From CALXVA01 sp944392465 (GTDB taxonomy: Bacteria > Bacillota > Clostridia > TANB77 > CAG-508): DNA of 64,000 nucleotides. The stretch is from NCBI GenBank assembly GCA_963931155.1, contig OZ006978.1:1240001-1304000 (forward strand), in the 5' to 3' direction. The translations under genes and the position numbers were made by a program. Below, piece after piece: positions 35,075 through 44,246 of this stretch (position 1 is its first letter; every line of letters starts with the position of its first letter). Under the pieces are notes generated by a model. It saw only the letters and a program-made list of their open reading frames with translations. It was not told the origin of the DNA and did not search any database.

Positions 35075-37510
35075 TTGGCAAAGAGGGGAAGAAGAGCAAA
35101 AAAAAATACAGTAGATAAGAAAAATGTAGCAGTTGTTTTTATGTTTTTAATAAGTGTGTTACTTGCTATATTAATATATACAAAATCAGGCTATATTGGA
35201 TCTCATTTGAGTCCAATGCTTGGAGGAATAATGGGAGTTATTAAATACATTATTCCTATAGGAACATTTTTAATAGCCGTATTTATGGCTACAGAAGATA
35301 AAGATTACTTGGTTTCTAAATTAATTCAATATGGAATATTCTTATTATGTATAGCTACAATGCTTAGTGTATTTCAGTTTTCAAATAATACATTTCATAT
35401 AAATGAGGATTTCTCAACTGTAATTAGTGACGGATATGAAAGAGGCACACAGGATATTGGTGGTGGTGCGGTTGGAACTGCATTTGCATATTGGTTAATT
35501 GGCTTACTTGGGGAAATAGGAACTGTTATTTTATGTGTAGGCATAGCAATAATATTACTTGTATTTATGTTTGGAATTCAGCCTGCTGAAATAATTGCAA
35601 ATATAGTAGAAGCAAGAAGAGAAAGCAAAGAAGGAAGAAGAGCTGAAAGAGAAGAGGAAAGATCTGCAAGATATAAAGATGAAGAAGATAAACCAAAAGA
35701 AAGAAAAGAGACTAAAAGAGAGCGTAAATTAAGAGAAAGAGAAGAACAAAGAAAAGAAGCAGAACAACTAGCAGAACAATTAACCATTAATTTAAATGAT
35801 GATGAAAATGATAATGGAAAAGAGAAAAACAAAAAATTAAAGAAATATGATCATTCTAATGATGATTTGATTCCATTTAATATAACGGGAAGAGTAAGTA
35901 ATAAAGAAGTAAAAGAAAAATCAAACCCTAATGAAATTGAAGCAAATTTATTTAAAGCTGAACAAGAGATAAAAGAGGAAAAAGTAAAACAAGTTTTACA
36001 ATTAGAACATACAATAACTGTAGAAGATGAACACTATGAATTTCCTCCAATTCAACTTTTGGCAGAAGGAGAAAAGAAAGGAGTTAAAGGAGGAAAAAAA
36101 GCTGTTGCTGATACTGCAACAAGACTACAGAAAACGTTATATAGTTTTGGAGTATCTGCAAAAGTAGAAAATGTATCAGTTGGACCTGCTATTACAAGAT
36201 ATGAATTAAAACCAGCTGAGGGTGTAAGAGTAAGTAAAATAGCAAATCTAGCGGATGATATAGCACTTAGTTTGGCAGCTGAAACCATAAGAATAGAAGC
36301 TCCAATACCTGGAAAACAAGCTGTTGGAATAGAAGTACCAAATAAGGAAAATGAAATAGTTCCATTAAGAGATATTATAGATTGTGATATATTTAAAAAT
36401 CATAAATCAAAATTGGCATTTGCTCTGGGAAAAGATGTAGCAGGTGAAGAAGTAGTAGCAGATATTGCTAAAATGCCACATGTACTTATAGCAGGTGCTA
36501 CAGGATCTGGTAAATCTGTATGTATTAATACATTAATTGCAAGTATTATATATAAAGCAAAACCAAGTGAAGTTAAATTAGTAATGGTTGACCCAAAAGT
36601 AGTTGAGCTATCTGTGTATAATGGTATACCGCATTTATTAATACCTGTAGTTACAGATCCTAAAAAAGCAGCAGGAGCTTTGGCATGGGCAGTACAAGAA
36701 ATGGTAAATAGATATAGTTTATTTGCAAGTAAAAATGTAAGAGATATTAAAGGGTATAATGCAGCATTAGAAAATGAAGGTGAAGGACAAAAATTGCCAC
36801 AAATAGTAATTATAATAGATGAGTTGTCAGATTTGATGATGGTTTCTCCAAAAGATGTAGAAGATTCTATATGTAGATTAGCACAAATGGCTAGAGCTGC
36901 AGGTATGCACTTAGTAATTGCTACACAAAGACCATCTGTTGATGTAATTACAGGTATAATTAAAGCAAACATACCATCTAGGATTGCATTTTCTGTATCT
37001 TCACAAGTGGATTCAAGAACCATATTAGATATGGCGGGAGCAGAAAAACTTTTAGGAAAAGGAGATATGCTTTTTTATCCTTCAGGAGCGGCAAAACCTA
37101 CTAGAATTCAAGGTGCGTTTATTTCAGATAAGGAAGTAGAGAAAATAGTTGACTTTATTAAAAACAATGGAGAAGCAACATATAATGATGAAATAATTAA
37201 GCAAATTGAAAATGCAAATAGTACAGATAAAGAAATAGATGCACAAAACAATGAAGATGATAACACAGATCCGCTACTAATGGATGCAATAGAAGTAGTA
37301 GTAGAAACAGGACAAGCCTCTACATCATTTATACAAAGAAGGTTTAAAGTGGGATATGCAAGAGCAGGAAGAATAATTGACCAAATGGAAGAAAGAGGTA
37401 TAATTTCAGGATTCCAGGGAAGCAAGCCAAGAGAAGTACTTATGCCTAAAGAAAGATGGGAAGAACTTAAAATGAGTGGCAATACAAACTCTTCAGAAAA
37501 TAATGAATAA
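35075..37510 (+). CDS. ftsK: DNA translocase FtsK/SpoIIIE
   Basis: The 811-residue protein has a membrane N-terminus (about four segments, residues 20-175), a highly charged linker (REERSARYKDEEDKPKERKE), the motor with Walker A GATGSGKS near residue 474 and VIIIDELSDLMM near 585, and a C-terminal gamma winged helix (TSFIQRRFKVGYARAGRIIDQMEERG). It pumps DNA through the septum at division or into the forespore. The TTG start behind AAAGGAGGA gives MAKRGRRAKKN. Whether it is the vegetative or the sporulation paralogue cannot be told. Confidence 0.95.
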   Translation: MAKRGRRAKKNTVDKKNVAVVFMFLISVLLAILIYTKSGYIGSHLSPMLGGIMGVIKYIIPIGTFLIAVFMATEDKDYLVSKLIQYGIFLLCIATMLSVFQFSNNTFHINEDFSTVISDGYERGTQDIGGGAVGTAFAYWLIGLLGEIGTVILCVGIAIILLVFMFGIQPAEIIANIVEARRESKEGRRAEREEERSARYKDEEDKPKERKETKRERKLREREEQRKEAEQLAEQLTINLNDDENDNGKEKNKKLKKYDHSNDDLIPFNITGRVSNKEVKEKSNPNEIEANLFKAEQEIKEEKVKQVLQLEHTITVEDEHYEFPPIQLLAEGEKKGVKGGKKAVADTATRLQKTLYSFGVSAKVENVSVGPAITRYELKPAEGVRVSKIANLADDIALSLAAETIRIEAPIPGKQAVGIEVPNKENEIVPLRDIIDCDIFKNHKSKLAFALGKDVAGEEVVADIAKMPHVLIAGATGSGKSVCINTLIASIIYKAKPSEVKLVMVDPKVVELSVYNGIPHLLIPVVTDPKKAAGALAWAVQEMVNRYSLFASKNVRDIKGYNAALENEGEGQKLPQIVIIIDELSDLMMVSPKDVEDSICRLAQMARAAGMHLVIATQRPSVDVITGIIKANIPSRIAFSVSSQVDSRTILDMAGAEKLLGKGDMLFYPSGAAKPTRIQGAFISDKEVEKIVDFIKNNGEATYNDEIIKQIENANSTDKEIDAQNNEDDNTDPLLMDAIEVVVETGQASTSFIQRRFKVGYARAGRIIDQMEERGIISGFQGSKPREVLMPKERWEELKMSGNTNSSENNE

Positions 37511-37534
37511 AAAATTACTAAAGAGGAGTTATAT

Positions 37535-39025
37535 ATGAACAAAAACAAAATTTTAGCTAAATTTAATTTGAAAATAAAAGATTATAATAACGAGTTAGAA
37601 AAAATTTTGGAAAACAAATTCTTTTCATATGATGTAAAAAATTTGTTACTTAGTATGTTGTATAAAATAGAAAATGCATATTCGGATTATAAAACAGCTA
37701 AAGTCGAAGTGGTTTCTAAAAATGAATATATAGAAAACATATTAAGAATTATACAAGAAAAATGTTTGACAATATTTTTGGTAAAACCAGGAAGCAAGGA
37801 AGCAGAAGAATTAGAAAATAGTAACATAAAATATAAAATAGACAAAGAAAACGGGGAAATAATATGTTTTCCAAATGAGCTAACTCTCTTAACAGCCATT
37901 TTTAAGATAGATGATAGTATAGAATTAATAACAGAATCACAGTATGAGTATGCTTTAGTTCCTTTAAACATGTTTATAAAAGAAGGAAGAACTGATTCAT
38001 TAGTTGAGGTCTTAAGAGATTTTAATGGTTGGTCATGGGATATAGATACAAAAAGAATAAGGAATTTGTACAGTAACTTTATATATAATAGTTTATTATT
38101 ATTAAATGGAATAAATAATTCTTGGGATATATATTCAGAACTATATGAAAAAGCTACATGTGTTGCAATGAGGGAATATATTCATAGAAAAGCCGATAAA
38201 AAATTTAATGCTGAAATAAAAAAAATAAAAAGAATTAAAGAAGCTAGATTAAATCTTTTTGCCAATAAATATGAATTTCTAAACACACTAACAGACGAAA
38301 AGAAAAAGTGCACAAAAAAAATAAATAAAATTGACAGATTATTAAATAACAAAGATTTATTAAAAAAAGAATATTATGCAAGAAATGATAAATTGCCTAA
38401 TAAAGAAAAAATATTTAGTATTAGTTATTTAGTAAAAATATTAGAAAAAGAACGTCAAGATTGTTTGGAAAAAATAGAAGAAAATAATAGAATAATACTT
38501 CCAAAGGAATTTGTAAAAGAAAAAACAAAAATAGAAAAAGAAGTAAAATTTTTGAATTCTATATTTGAAGAAAATTCAGAAAGTACAATAATTGAACTAA
38601 GTAAATTGTTTTTAAAATCATTAACGGAAAAAATAGAAAAAATAAATGAAGAAAATAAGAGTTTACTTGTAAAATATATGTACAAAGTAAGATATTTTAG
38701 ATATATACCAATAGAAGAAAATAAATATATAAGAGATTTAAAAGAATTAAATCCAAAGTTTAGACAAATTATAAAACTAATAATAAAGAAAGCACAAGAA
38801 TTAAGAATCTGGGAAAAAATTACTGCAAATGAAGAAGTTACGTATCAAATTTTGAAAGAAGTATTTGATACTAAGATTATAAAAATAGAAAATATAAATA
38901 TTGCTTGTAGAGAAGAAAACAATAATATTATTGTAGAATATTATGATGATACAATATTAGAAAATTCAAAAAAAATAAAGAAAACCGATGATAAAATAAA
39001 GAAAAGAATAAAGCTATTTTTCTAA
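37535..39025 (+). CDS. Unrecognised 496-residue helical protein
   Basis: The protein is Lys/Glu/Ile/Asn-rich with long helical, coiled-coil-like segments (about residues 220-400), a conserved-looking aromatic patch DFNGWSWDIDTKRIRNLYSNF near 165-185, and no membrane segment or catalytic motif that I recognise. AAGAGGAG precedes the ATG and it lies 24 bases after ftsK, so it is likely in the same transcript. A chromosome or division role is only suggested by that position. Confidence 0.7.
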   Translation: MNKNKILAKFNLKIKDYNNELEKILENKFFSYDVKNLLLSMLYKIENAYSDYKTAKVEVVSKNEYIENILRIIQEKCLTIFLVKPGSKEAEELENSNIKYKIDKENGEIICFPNELTLLTAIFKIDDSIELITESQYEYALVPLNMFIKEGRTDSLVEVLRDFNGWSWDIDTKRIRNLYSNFIYNSLLLLNGINNSWDIYSELYEKATCVAMREYIHRKADKKFNAEIKKIKRIKEARLNLFANKYEFLNTLTDEKKKCTKKINKIDRLLNNKDLLKKEYYARNDKLPNKEKIFSISYLVKILEKERQDCLEKIEENNRIILPKEFVKEKTKIEKEVKFLNSIFEENSESTIIELSKLFLKSLTEKIEKINEENKSLLVKYMYKVRYFRYIPIEENKYIRDLKELNPKFRQIIKLIIKKAQELRIWEKITANEEVTYQILKEVFDTKIIKIENINIACREENNNIIVEYYDDTILENSKKIKKTDDKIKKRIKLFF

Positions 39026-39116
39026 TAAATATATCTATCACTCTCAAAATCTAGAGGTTTTTGTTAATATTTATAATATTTATTAGAGCAATAATATTGC
39101 TTGAATGGAGGTTTTT

Positions 39117-40766
39117 ATGAAGATAACTTTTTTAGGAGCTACAAAAACTGTAACAGGGTCTAACTTTTTAGTAGAAGGTGCAGGAAAGAAATTTTTAGTA
39201 GACTGTGGAATGTATCAAGGTTCAGCCGCAGATGAGTATGAGAATGAAGCTCCTTTTTTATATAATATACAAGAAATAGATTTCATGTTATTAACACATG
39301 CCCATATAGATCACTCTGGAAGAATACCTAAATTGTACAACGAAGGATTTAGAAAACCTGTAATAGCTACAAAAGCAACTTGTGATCTATGTTCAATAAT
39401 GTTGCCAGATAGTGGTCATATACAAGAAATGGAAGCTGAGTGGAAAAATAAGAAAAGGGAAAGAAGAGGAGAAAAGCCAATTCCACCTTTATATACTGCA
39501 GAAGATGCTGCTAAAAGTATAGAAATATTTAAACCAGTACAATATAACGAAATAGTAGATATAGATGAAAACATTAAAGCAAGATTTAATGATGCGGGTC
39601 ATATGCTAGGCTCTGCTATAATAGAAGTATGGATTACTGAAAATGGAAAGCAGGAAAAAGTTGTTTTTACAGGAGACCTAGGAAATAATGATATTCCACT
39701 ACTTTCACCACCTACAATGATTAGCGATGCAGATTATTTAATAATGGAATCTACATATGGTGATAGATTACATATGAGAAACGACGATAAAGCAACCATT
39801 TTCTTAGATGTGGTGTATGAGACTTTGGAAAAGGGTGGAACTGTAGTTATACCATCATTTGCGGTAGGTAGAACACAAGAAATACTATATGAATTGAACA
39901 GAATAAAAGCAGAAAGTCATGATGAAGAATTTCAAAAGAAATACAAACGATTAATGAGTATACCAGTATATGTAGATAGTCCTCTAGCTATATCAGCAAC
40001 AGAAGTTTTCAAAGAAAACATGAACCTATTTAATGAAGAAACTCAAGCAATAATAAATGAAGGAGATAATCCATTAGATTTCTCAGGATTAAAATTTACA
40101 AGAACAGCTGAAGAATCTAAAGCTCTTAATGAAAGCCAAGAATCATCAATTATTATATCTGCAAGCGGTATGTGTGAAGTAGGAAGAATAAAACATCATT
40201 TGAAACATCATTTGTGGGAACCAAATAGTACAATTCTTTTTGTTGGCTATCAAGCACCAGGTACTTTAGGAAGAAAGATTGTAGAAGGAGCAAAGACCGT
40301 AAAAATATTTGGAGAAGAGATTGCAGTTAATGCTAGAATAGAATACATTGAAGGTTATTCAGGACATGCTGACCAAGAATGGCTTATGAACTTTGTATAT
40401 TCGTTTACTACTCCTCCAAAGCATATATTTTTAGTACATGGAGAACCTGAAGGACAAAGAGTACTAAAAGAAAAATTGGAAGAAAATACTCAAATACCTA
40501 TAACTATACCAGAATTTGCAGAATGTTATGAATTAAAAGATAATATTGAAATGGTTGGAGAAAAACCAAACAATTTAAAAGGACAATATCTAAGAATGGA
40601 AGTTCTAGATAGAATGAATACATTAAAATCAGAATTAGAAGATATGACTGAAATAGTTAAAGATGAATATCTAGATGAAAATGTTAGTGATTTAGATGTA
40701 GTAAGGATAAGAGAAAAATTAAAAGATTTAGAAGCTCAAATTGTGAAAATTGTAGAAAACAGATAA
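39117..40766 (+). CDS. Beta-CASP metallo-beta-lactamase fold RNase-like protein
   Basis: The 549-residue protein has the metal motif LLTHAHIDHSGRIP (residues ~58-71), MLGSAIIEV, the phosphodiesterase VVFTGDLGN, the beta-CASP insert (SFAVGRTQEILYELN, VDSPLAI) and the C-terminal YSGHADQEWL and LVHGEPEGQ. These mark the CPSF73/YSH1-like RNA-processing branch. The ATG at 39105 overlaps the GGAGG serving the ATG at 39117, which gives MKITFLGATKTVTGS. A small hairpin precedes the ribosome binding site. Substrate unknown; an mRNA-processing nuclease is likely. Confidence 0.9.
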   Translation: MKITFLGATKTVTGSNFLVEGAGKKFLVDCGMYQGSAADEYENEAPFLYNIQEIDFMLLTHAHIDHSGRIPKLYNEGFRKPVIATKATCDLCSIMLPDSGHIQEMEAEWKNKKRERRGEKPIPPLYTAEDAAKSIEIFKPVQYNEIVDIDENIKARFNDAGHMLGSAIIEVWITENGKQEKVVFTGDLGNNDIPLLSPPTMISDADYLIMESTYGDRLHMRNDDKATIFLDVVYETLEKGGTVVIPSFAVGRTQEILYELNRIKAESHDEEFQKKYKRLMSIPVYVDSPLAISATEVFKENMNLFNEETQAIINEGDNPLDFSGLKFTRTAEESKALNESQESSIIISASGMCEVGRIKHHLKHHLWEPNSTILFVGYQAPGTLGRKIVEGAKTVKIFGEEIAVNARIEYIEGYSGHADQEWLMNFVYSFTTPPKHIFLVHGEPEGQRVLKEKLEENTQIPITIPEFAECYELKDNIEMVGEKPNNLKGQYLRMEVLDRMNTLKSELEDMTEIVKDEYLDENVSDLDVVRIREKLKDLEAQIVKIVENR

Positions 40767-40839
40767 TTCTAAAAAATAAGCTACTAAAGAAAAATACAAT
40801 AAAAATATTAAATTATTAAATCATAGGAGAGATAAACAT

Positions 40840-42777
40840 ATGAGAAATAAATATTATAATGATGCTGTAATAGGAGGAAAAAGTATAACAGCAAGTTATA
40901 CAAAAAACGGAGAATTACTTAGATTAATGTATAATACTCCAGACTTTAAACAATTATTAGATTTTTTCCATACAGGAGTTAAGATAAATGATTCATGCAT
41001 GATATATTTACATGAAGATAGAAACAATAAATATAACCAATATTATACTGAAGATACCAACATATTAAACACAGAAATAGAAAATACATATTTTAATTTA
41101 AAAATTAAACAAATTGACTTTGTTTCATTAAAAGAAAGCGTTTTAATGAAAAGATATATTTTTACCAATAATAACACAATAGATTTAAATGTTAATTTTT
41201 TGATACATTCAAAATTATTATCTAACTCAAACAACATGGTAGGTGGAAAACTAGAAAAAAATGTATTATTACAATATAGTCATAATAATACATTATGCAT
41301 GTTTTCTAAAAGCGAGATAAAAACACATCAACTAAATGATACAGATGATAACATAGATACTGGAGTAATTCATGACAAAGATTATATTGGAATGAGTTCG
41401 GATTCAAGTATAAATTATGAAGTGGGAATTATAAAACCAGGAGAAACAAAAGAACTTGACATTTATATGTACTTCGTAGAGAATGACAATACTCCAGTAG
41501 AAGAAATGTGGAAAAAAATAGAAAGTATTAGAAAAATAGATTTAGCACATGAACAATTATCAGTAGAAAAATATTGGAAAAAATATGTAAAAGACCATAT
41601 AAACATCGAACTAAAAGAAGAGATAAATGATTATAATAAAAAATTTAATAAAATATACAAAAGAAGTATATTATTATTTCCACTTCTTACAAACAAAGAA
41701 ACTGGAGGAGTTGCTGCAGCAGTAGAAGTGGACGAAAACTTAACCCAATGTGGAAGATATGGATATTGTTGGCCAAGAGATGCAGTTTTTATAACAAGAG
41801 CATTTGACAAAGTAAATATGCAAAAAGAAACTGAAAAGTTCTATAAAGTATTTTGTAAAAACACACAAAGTAAAAACGGAATGTGGGAGCAAAGATTTTA
41901 TACTGATGGTAGATTAGCTCCTTGTTGGGGCTATCAAATAGACGAAACAGCAGGAGTAGTATATGGAGTGTATGAGCATTATAAAGTAACAAAAGATAAG
42001 AAATTTTTAAAAGACACTCTAAAGATGTGTGAAAATGCAATTAAATTTTTATGCATATATATGGATAATGTTCTAGGATTACATGATGATACAGACGTAG
42101 TAAAAAACGAAATAGAAAAAACATATCATACAGAAGAAAGAAATAAGTTACCAGCAAGTTATGACTTATGGGAAATGTGTGAAGGAGTACATTTATATTC
42201 ATTAGCTTGTATTCATTCAGCATTTAATTCTATTCTAAAAATTTATGAAGTATTTAAACCAGAATATGAAGAAAAAAACAGATTAAAATTAGAAAATATA
42301 AATAAATTAACTAAAAAAATAGAAATGTATAAAAAAGAAATAAATAAATATATAGACACATATTTATATAACGAAAAAACAAGTACTTTAAAAAGAAATA
42401 CAAATGATGAATTATCAGATATAAGTTTACTTGGAGTAATAACACCATTTAAATTATATAAACCAGAGGAAAAAAGAGTAATAAATACAATAGAAAAAAT
42501 AAATATGACATTAAGAACATATACAGGAGGTTATTTAAGATTTGAAGGAGACCACTATAGAGAAGGAAAAAACCCATGGGTAATATCAACAGCATGGATG
42601 GCGCTATACTATAAAGAAATAAAAGATACAAAAAAAGCACAAGAATGTATAGACTTTATTATAAATTCAGCAAACGAACATGGTTTACTTGGAGAGCAAG
42701 TTGATAATAATCAAATGAAACCAAACTGGGTAATAGGACTAGCTTGGTCACATGCAATGTTCCTTTTGTCAGTTTAG
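40840..42777 (+). CDS. Glycoside hydrolase family 15 (glucoamylase-like) enzyme
   Basis: The 645-residue protein has an N-terminal beta-sandwich region (1-270) and an (alpha/alpha)6 catalytic domain with GRYGYCWPRDAVFITRAF (about 306-323), WEQRFYTDGRLAPCWGYQIDETA near 350-372, and NPWVISTAWMALYY near 580. GH15 enzymes release glucose from starch-like alpha-glucans or trehalose; no signal peptide is seen, so it acts inside the cell. The final residues FLLSV and the stop come from the first REP-like unit, which suggests that insertion of the repeat replaced the native end. Confidence 0.88.
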   Translation: MRNKYYNDAVIGGKSITASYTKNGELLRLMYNTPDFKQLLDFFHTGVKINDSCMIYLHEDRNNKYNQYYTEDTNILNTEIENTYFNLKIKQIDFVSLKESVLMKRYIFTNNNTIDLNVNFLIHSKLLSNSNNMVGGKLEKNVLLQYSHNNTLCMFSKSEIKTHQLNDTDDNIDTGVIHDKDYIGMSSDSSINYEVGIIKPGETKELDIYMYFVENDNTPVEEMWKKIESIRKIDLAHEQLSVEKYWKKYVKDHINIELKEEINDYNKKFNKIYKRSILLFPLLTNKETGGVAAAVEVDENLTQCGRYGYCWPRDAVFITRAFDKVNMQKETEKFYKVFCKNTQSKNGMWEQRFYTDGRLAPCWGYQIDETAGVVYGVYEHYKVTKDKKFLKDTLKMCENAIKFLCIYMDNVLGLHDDTDVVKNEIEKTYHTEERNKLPASYDLWEMCEGVHLYSLACIHSAFNSILKIYEVFKPEYEEKNRLKLENINKLTKKIEMYKKEINKYIDTYLYNEKTSTLKRNTNDELSDISLLGVITPFKLYKPEEKRVINTIEKINMTLRTYTGGYLRFEGDHYREGKNPWVISTAWMALYYKEIKDTKKAQECIDFIINSANEHGLLGEQVDNNQMKPNWVIGLAWSHAMFLLSV

Positions 42778-42861
42778 GGGACAGGCTCTTTTCCGCCACA
42801 TTTGTCATCTTTGGGGACAGGCTCTTTTCTGCCACCTTTGTCATCTTTGGGGACAGGCTTT
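42764..42861 (+). repeat. REP-like array, three units, left of the RAYT gene
   Basis: Three tandem units of about 42 bases share TTTGTCA(T/G)CTTTGGGGACAGG and CTCTTTTCTGCCAC. The first overlaps the 3' end of the GH15 gene and contains its stop codon. Units have short inverted pairs TGTC/GACA and GGC/GCC, so each can form a small cruciform or hairpin. The same units, inverted, lie on the other side of the transposase gene. Confidence 0.9.
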
Positions 42862-43316
42862 CTACTATAATATCAAAGGTAATACTTAGGATAATGAGCT
42901 ATTATCCTTTGAAGTATTAACTTATAAGGGATAATAGTTTGGCTAAACATAGTGTTTTTGTAAAAACAAAAATAGGTCAAAAATGTGATTGGTAAAAAAT
43001 GGTTAAAACAAAAGTAAATCGATTACGAAACAAAATTTACGCAAAAAGAGTTTTTGAATATTTTGTGAAAAGTATAGCATATTTGCAAAAAATGTGCTAT
43101 ATTTTTAATGTGATAGGAAACATTTGCTATTACATATAAATTTATAAAATATAAAAAACTATTACATAAACTATGATTAAAATTTACTTTTTACATATAT
43201 TTTTTATAGACGAAAATAAGGTAAAAATGGAGATTTAATAAATTAAGCAATTAAATTAAATGTTGATTTGGGGGTAAATGTATTTATAAAGTTTATTTTG
43301 AAAGGAGAAAACATTT
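42862..43316. other. 455-base non-coding stretch with a strong hairpin
   Basis: No gene is seen. TAATACTTAGGATAAT (42880-42895) pairs with ATTATCCTTTGAAGTATTA (42901-42919), and CTATTATCC (42899-42907) can instead pair with GGGATAATAG (42928-42937), so two alternative hairpins are possible. The rest is AT-rich without other clear structure. The transposase ribosome binding site AAAGGAG ends it. Confidence 0.55.
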
Positions 43317-44135
43317 ATGCCCAGAGTATCAAGACAAAATTTGAAAACAATAACAGCAACATACCACATTATTTTGAGAGGTATTAACAAACAAGAAATA
43401 TTTATAGACAATATAGACAGACAGAAATTTTTGAAAATACTTAGAGAAACAAAAGAAAAATTCACATACAATATTTACTTGTATGTTTTAATGGACAATC
43501 ATGTTCATATTGTGATTAATGATGAAAAACAGGATATATCTCAAATTATTCATAAATTATGTACTACTTATGCTTTATATTTTAATAAAAAGTACAGTAG
43601 AGTTGGTCATTTATTTCAAAATAGATTTAAGAGTATTGGAGTAGATGACGAGAAGCACTTACTTAATTTGGTGAGTTATATTCATAATAATCCAGTTAAA
43701 GAAGGGTTGGGCAATATTGATACTTATAAGTGGAGTAGTTATAAAGAGTATGTATATAATAACGGATTAAAAATTGCTGATACTGATTTTATTTTGAATT
43801 TTTTTGGAGAAAATAGAGATAAAGCTATAAAAAGATTTATAGAATATAATTCGAAAATTGATGAAAAAAGCTATTTAGAGGCTAAATTATCTGTTGAATC
43901 TAAGATAACAGATGAGGAAGCCATAATGTACATAAAAAAGGTAATGAGATTAGAAAATATATTTATAATAAATAATTATAATAAAAATATAAGAGATTTT
44001 TATATTTATAAAATTTCGCAAATTGAGGGGTTGTATAATAAACAGATAGCTCGAATTTTAGGAATAAGTGAAAGAAATTTATTTAGAATTATAAAAAAAG
44101 CTAAAGCAAACTTAAGTGATTATGAATTAAAATAA
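43317..44135 (+). CDS. REP-associated tyrosine transposase (RAYT, Y1/HUH family)
   Basis: The 272-residue protein has the Y1 transposase fold: ITATYHIILRGINKQEIF, the HUH pair in MDNHVHIVI (near residues 60-68), GHLFQNRFKSIGVD, and the catalytic Tyr in SYIHNNPVKEGL (near residue 122). A C-terminal helix-turn-helix (LYNKQIARILGISERNLFRIIKK) is typical of one RAYT branch. RAYTs nick single-stranded REP sequences and are thought to spread them. The gene stands between oppositely oriented REP-like arrays, which supports the call. No tnpB or IS200 ends are present. Confidence 0.93.
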   Translation: MPRVSRQNLKTITATYHIILRGINKQEIFIDNIDRQKFLKILRETKEKFTYNIYLYVLMDNHVHIVINDEKQDISQIIHKLCTTYALYFNKKYSRVGHLFQNRFKSIGVDDEKHLLNLVSYIHNNPVKEGLGNIDTYKWSSYKEYVYNNGLKIADTDFILNFFGENRDKAIKRFIEYNSKIDEKSYLEAKLSVESKITDEEAIMYIKKVMRLENIFIINNYNKNIRDFYIYKISQIEGLYNKQIARILGISERNLFRIIKKAKANLSDYELK

Positions 44136-44170
44136 TAGGGAGTGTCACTTAAAAGGGAAAAAAATTGCTC

Positions 44171-44237
44171 TAAAAGAGCCTGTCCCCAAAGCTGACAAAG
44201 ATGGCAGAAAAGAGCCTGTCCCTAAAGATGACAAAAG
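44171..44237 (-). repeat. REP-like array, two inverted units, right of the RAYT gene
   Basis: On the - strand this reads CCTTTTGTCATCTTTAGGGACAGGCTCTTTTCTGCCA, then a second TTTGTCAGCTTTGGGGACAGG unit. The orientation is opposite to the left array, so the transposase gene is framed by head-to-head repeats. The last bases (GACAAAAGG) run into the GGAG of the radA ribosome binding site. Confidence 0.9.
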
Positions 44238-44246
44238 GAGAAGATT

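Noticed and set aside
43317..44135. A complete IS200/IS605 insertion sequence
   Set aside because: No tnpB, no typical left and right IS ends; the C-terminal HTH and flanking REP-like arrays fit a RAYT.
42764..44237. Repeats around the transposase as a CRISPR array
   Set aside because: Units are in direct tandem without unique spacers, are inverted on the other side, and no cas genes are present.
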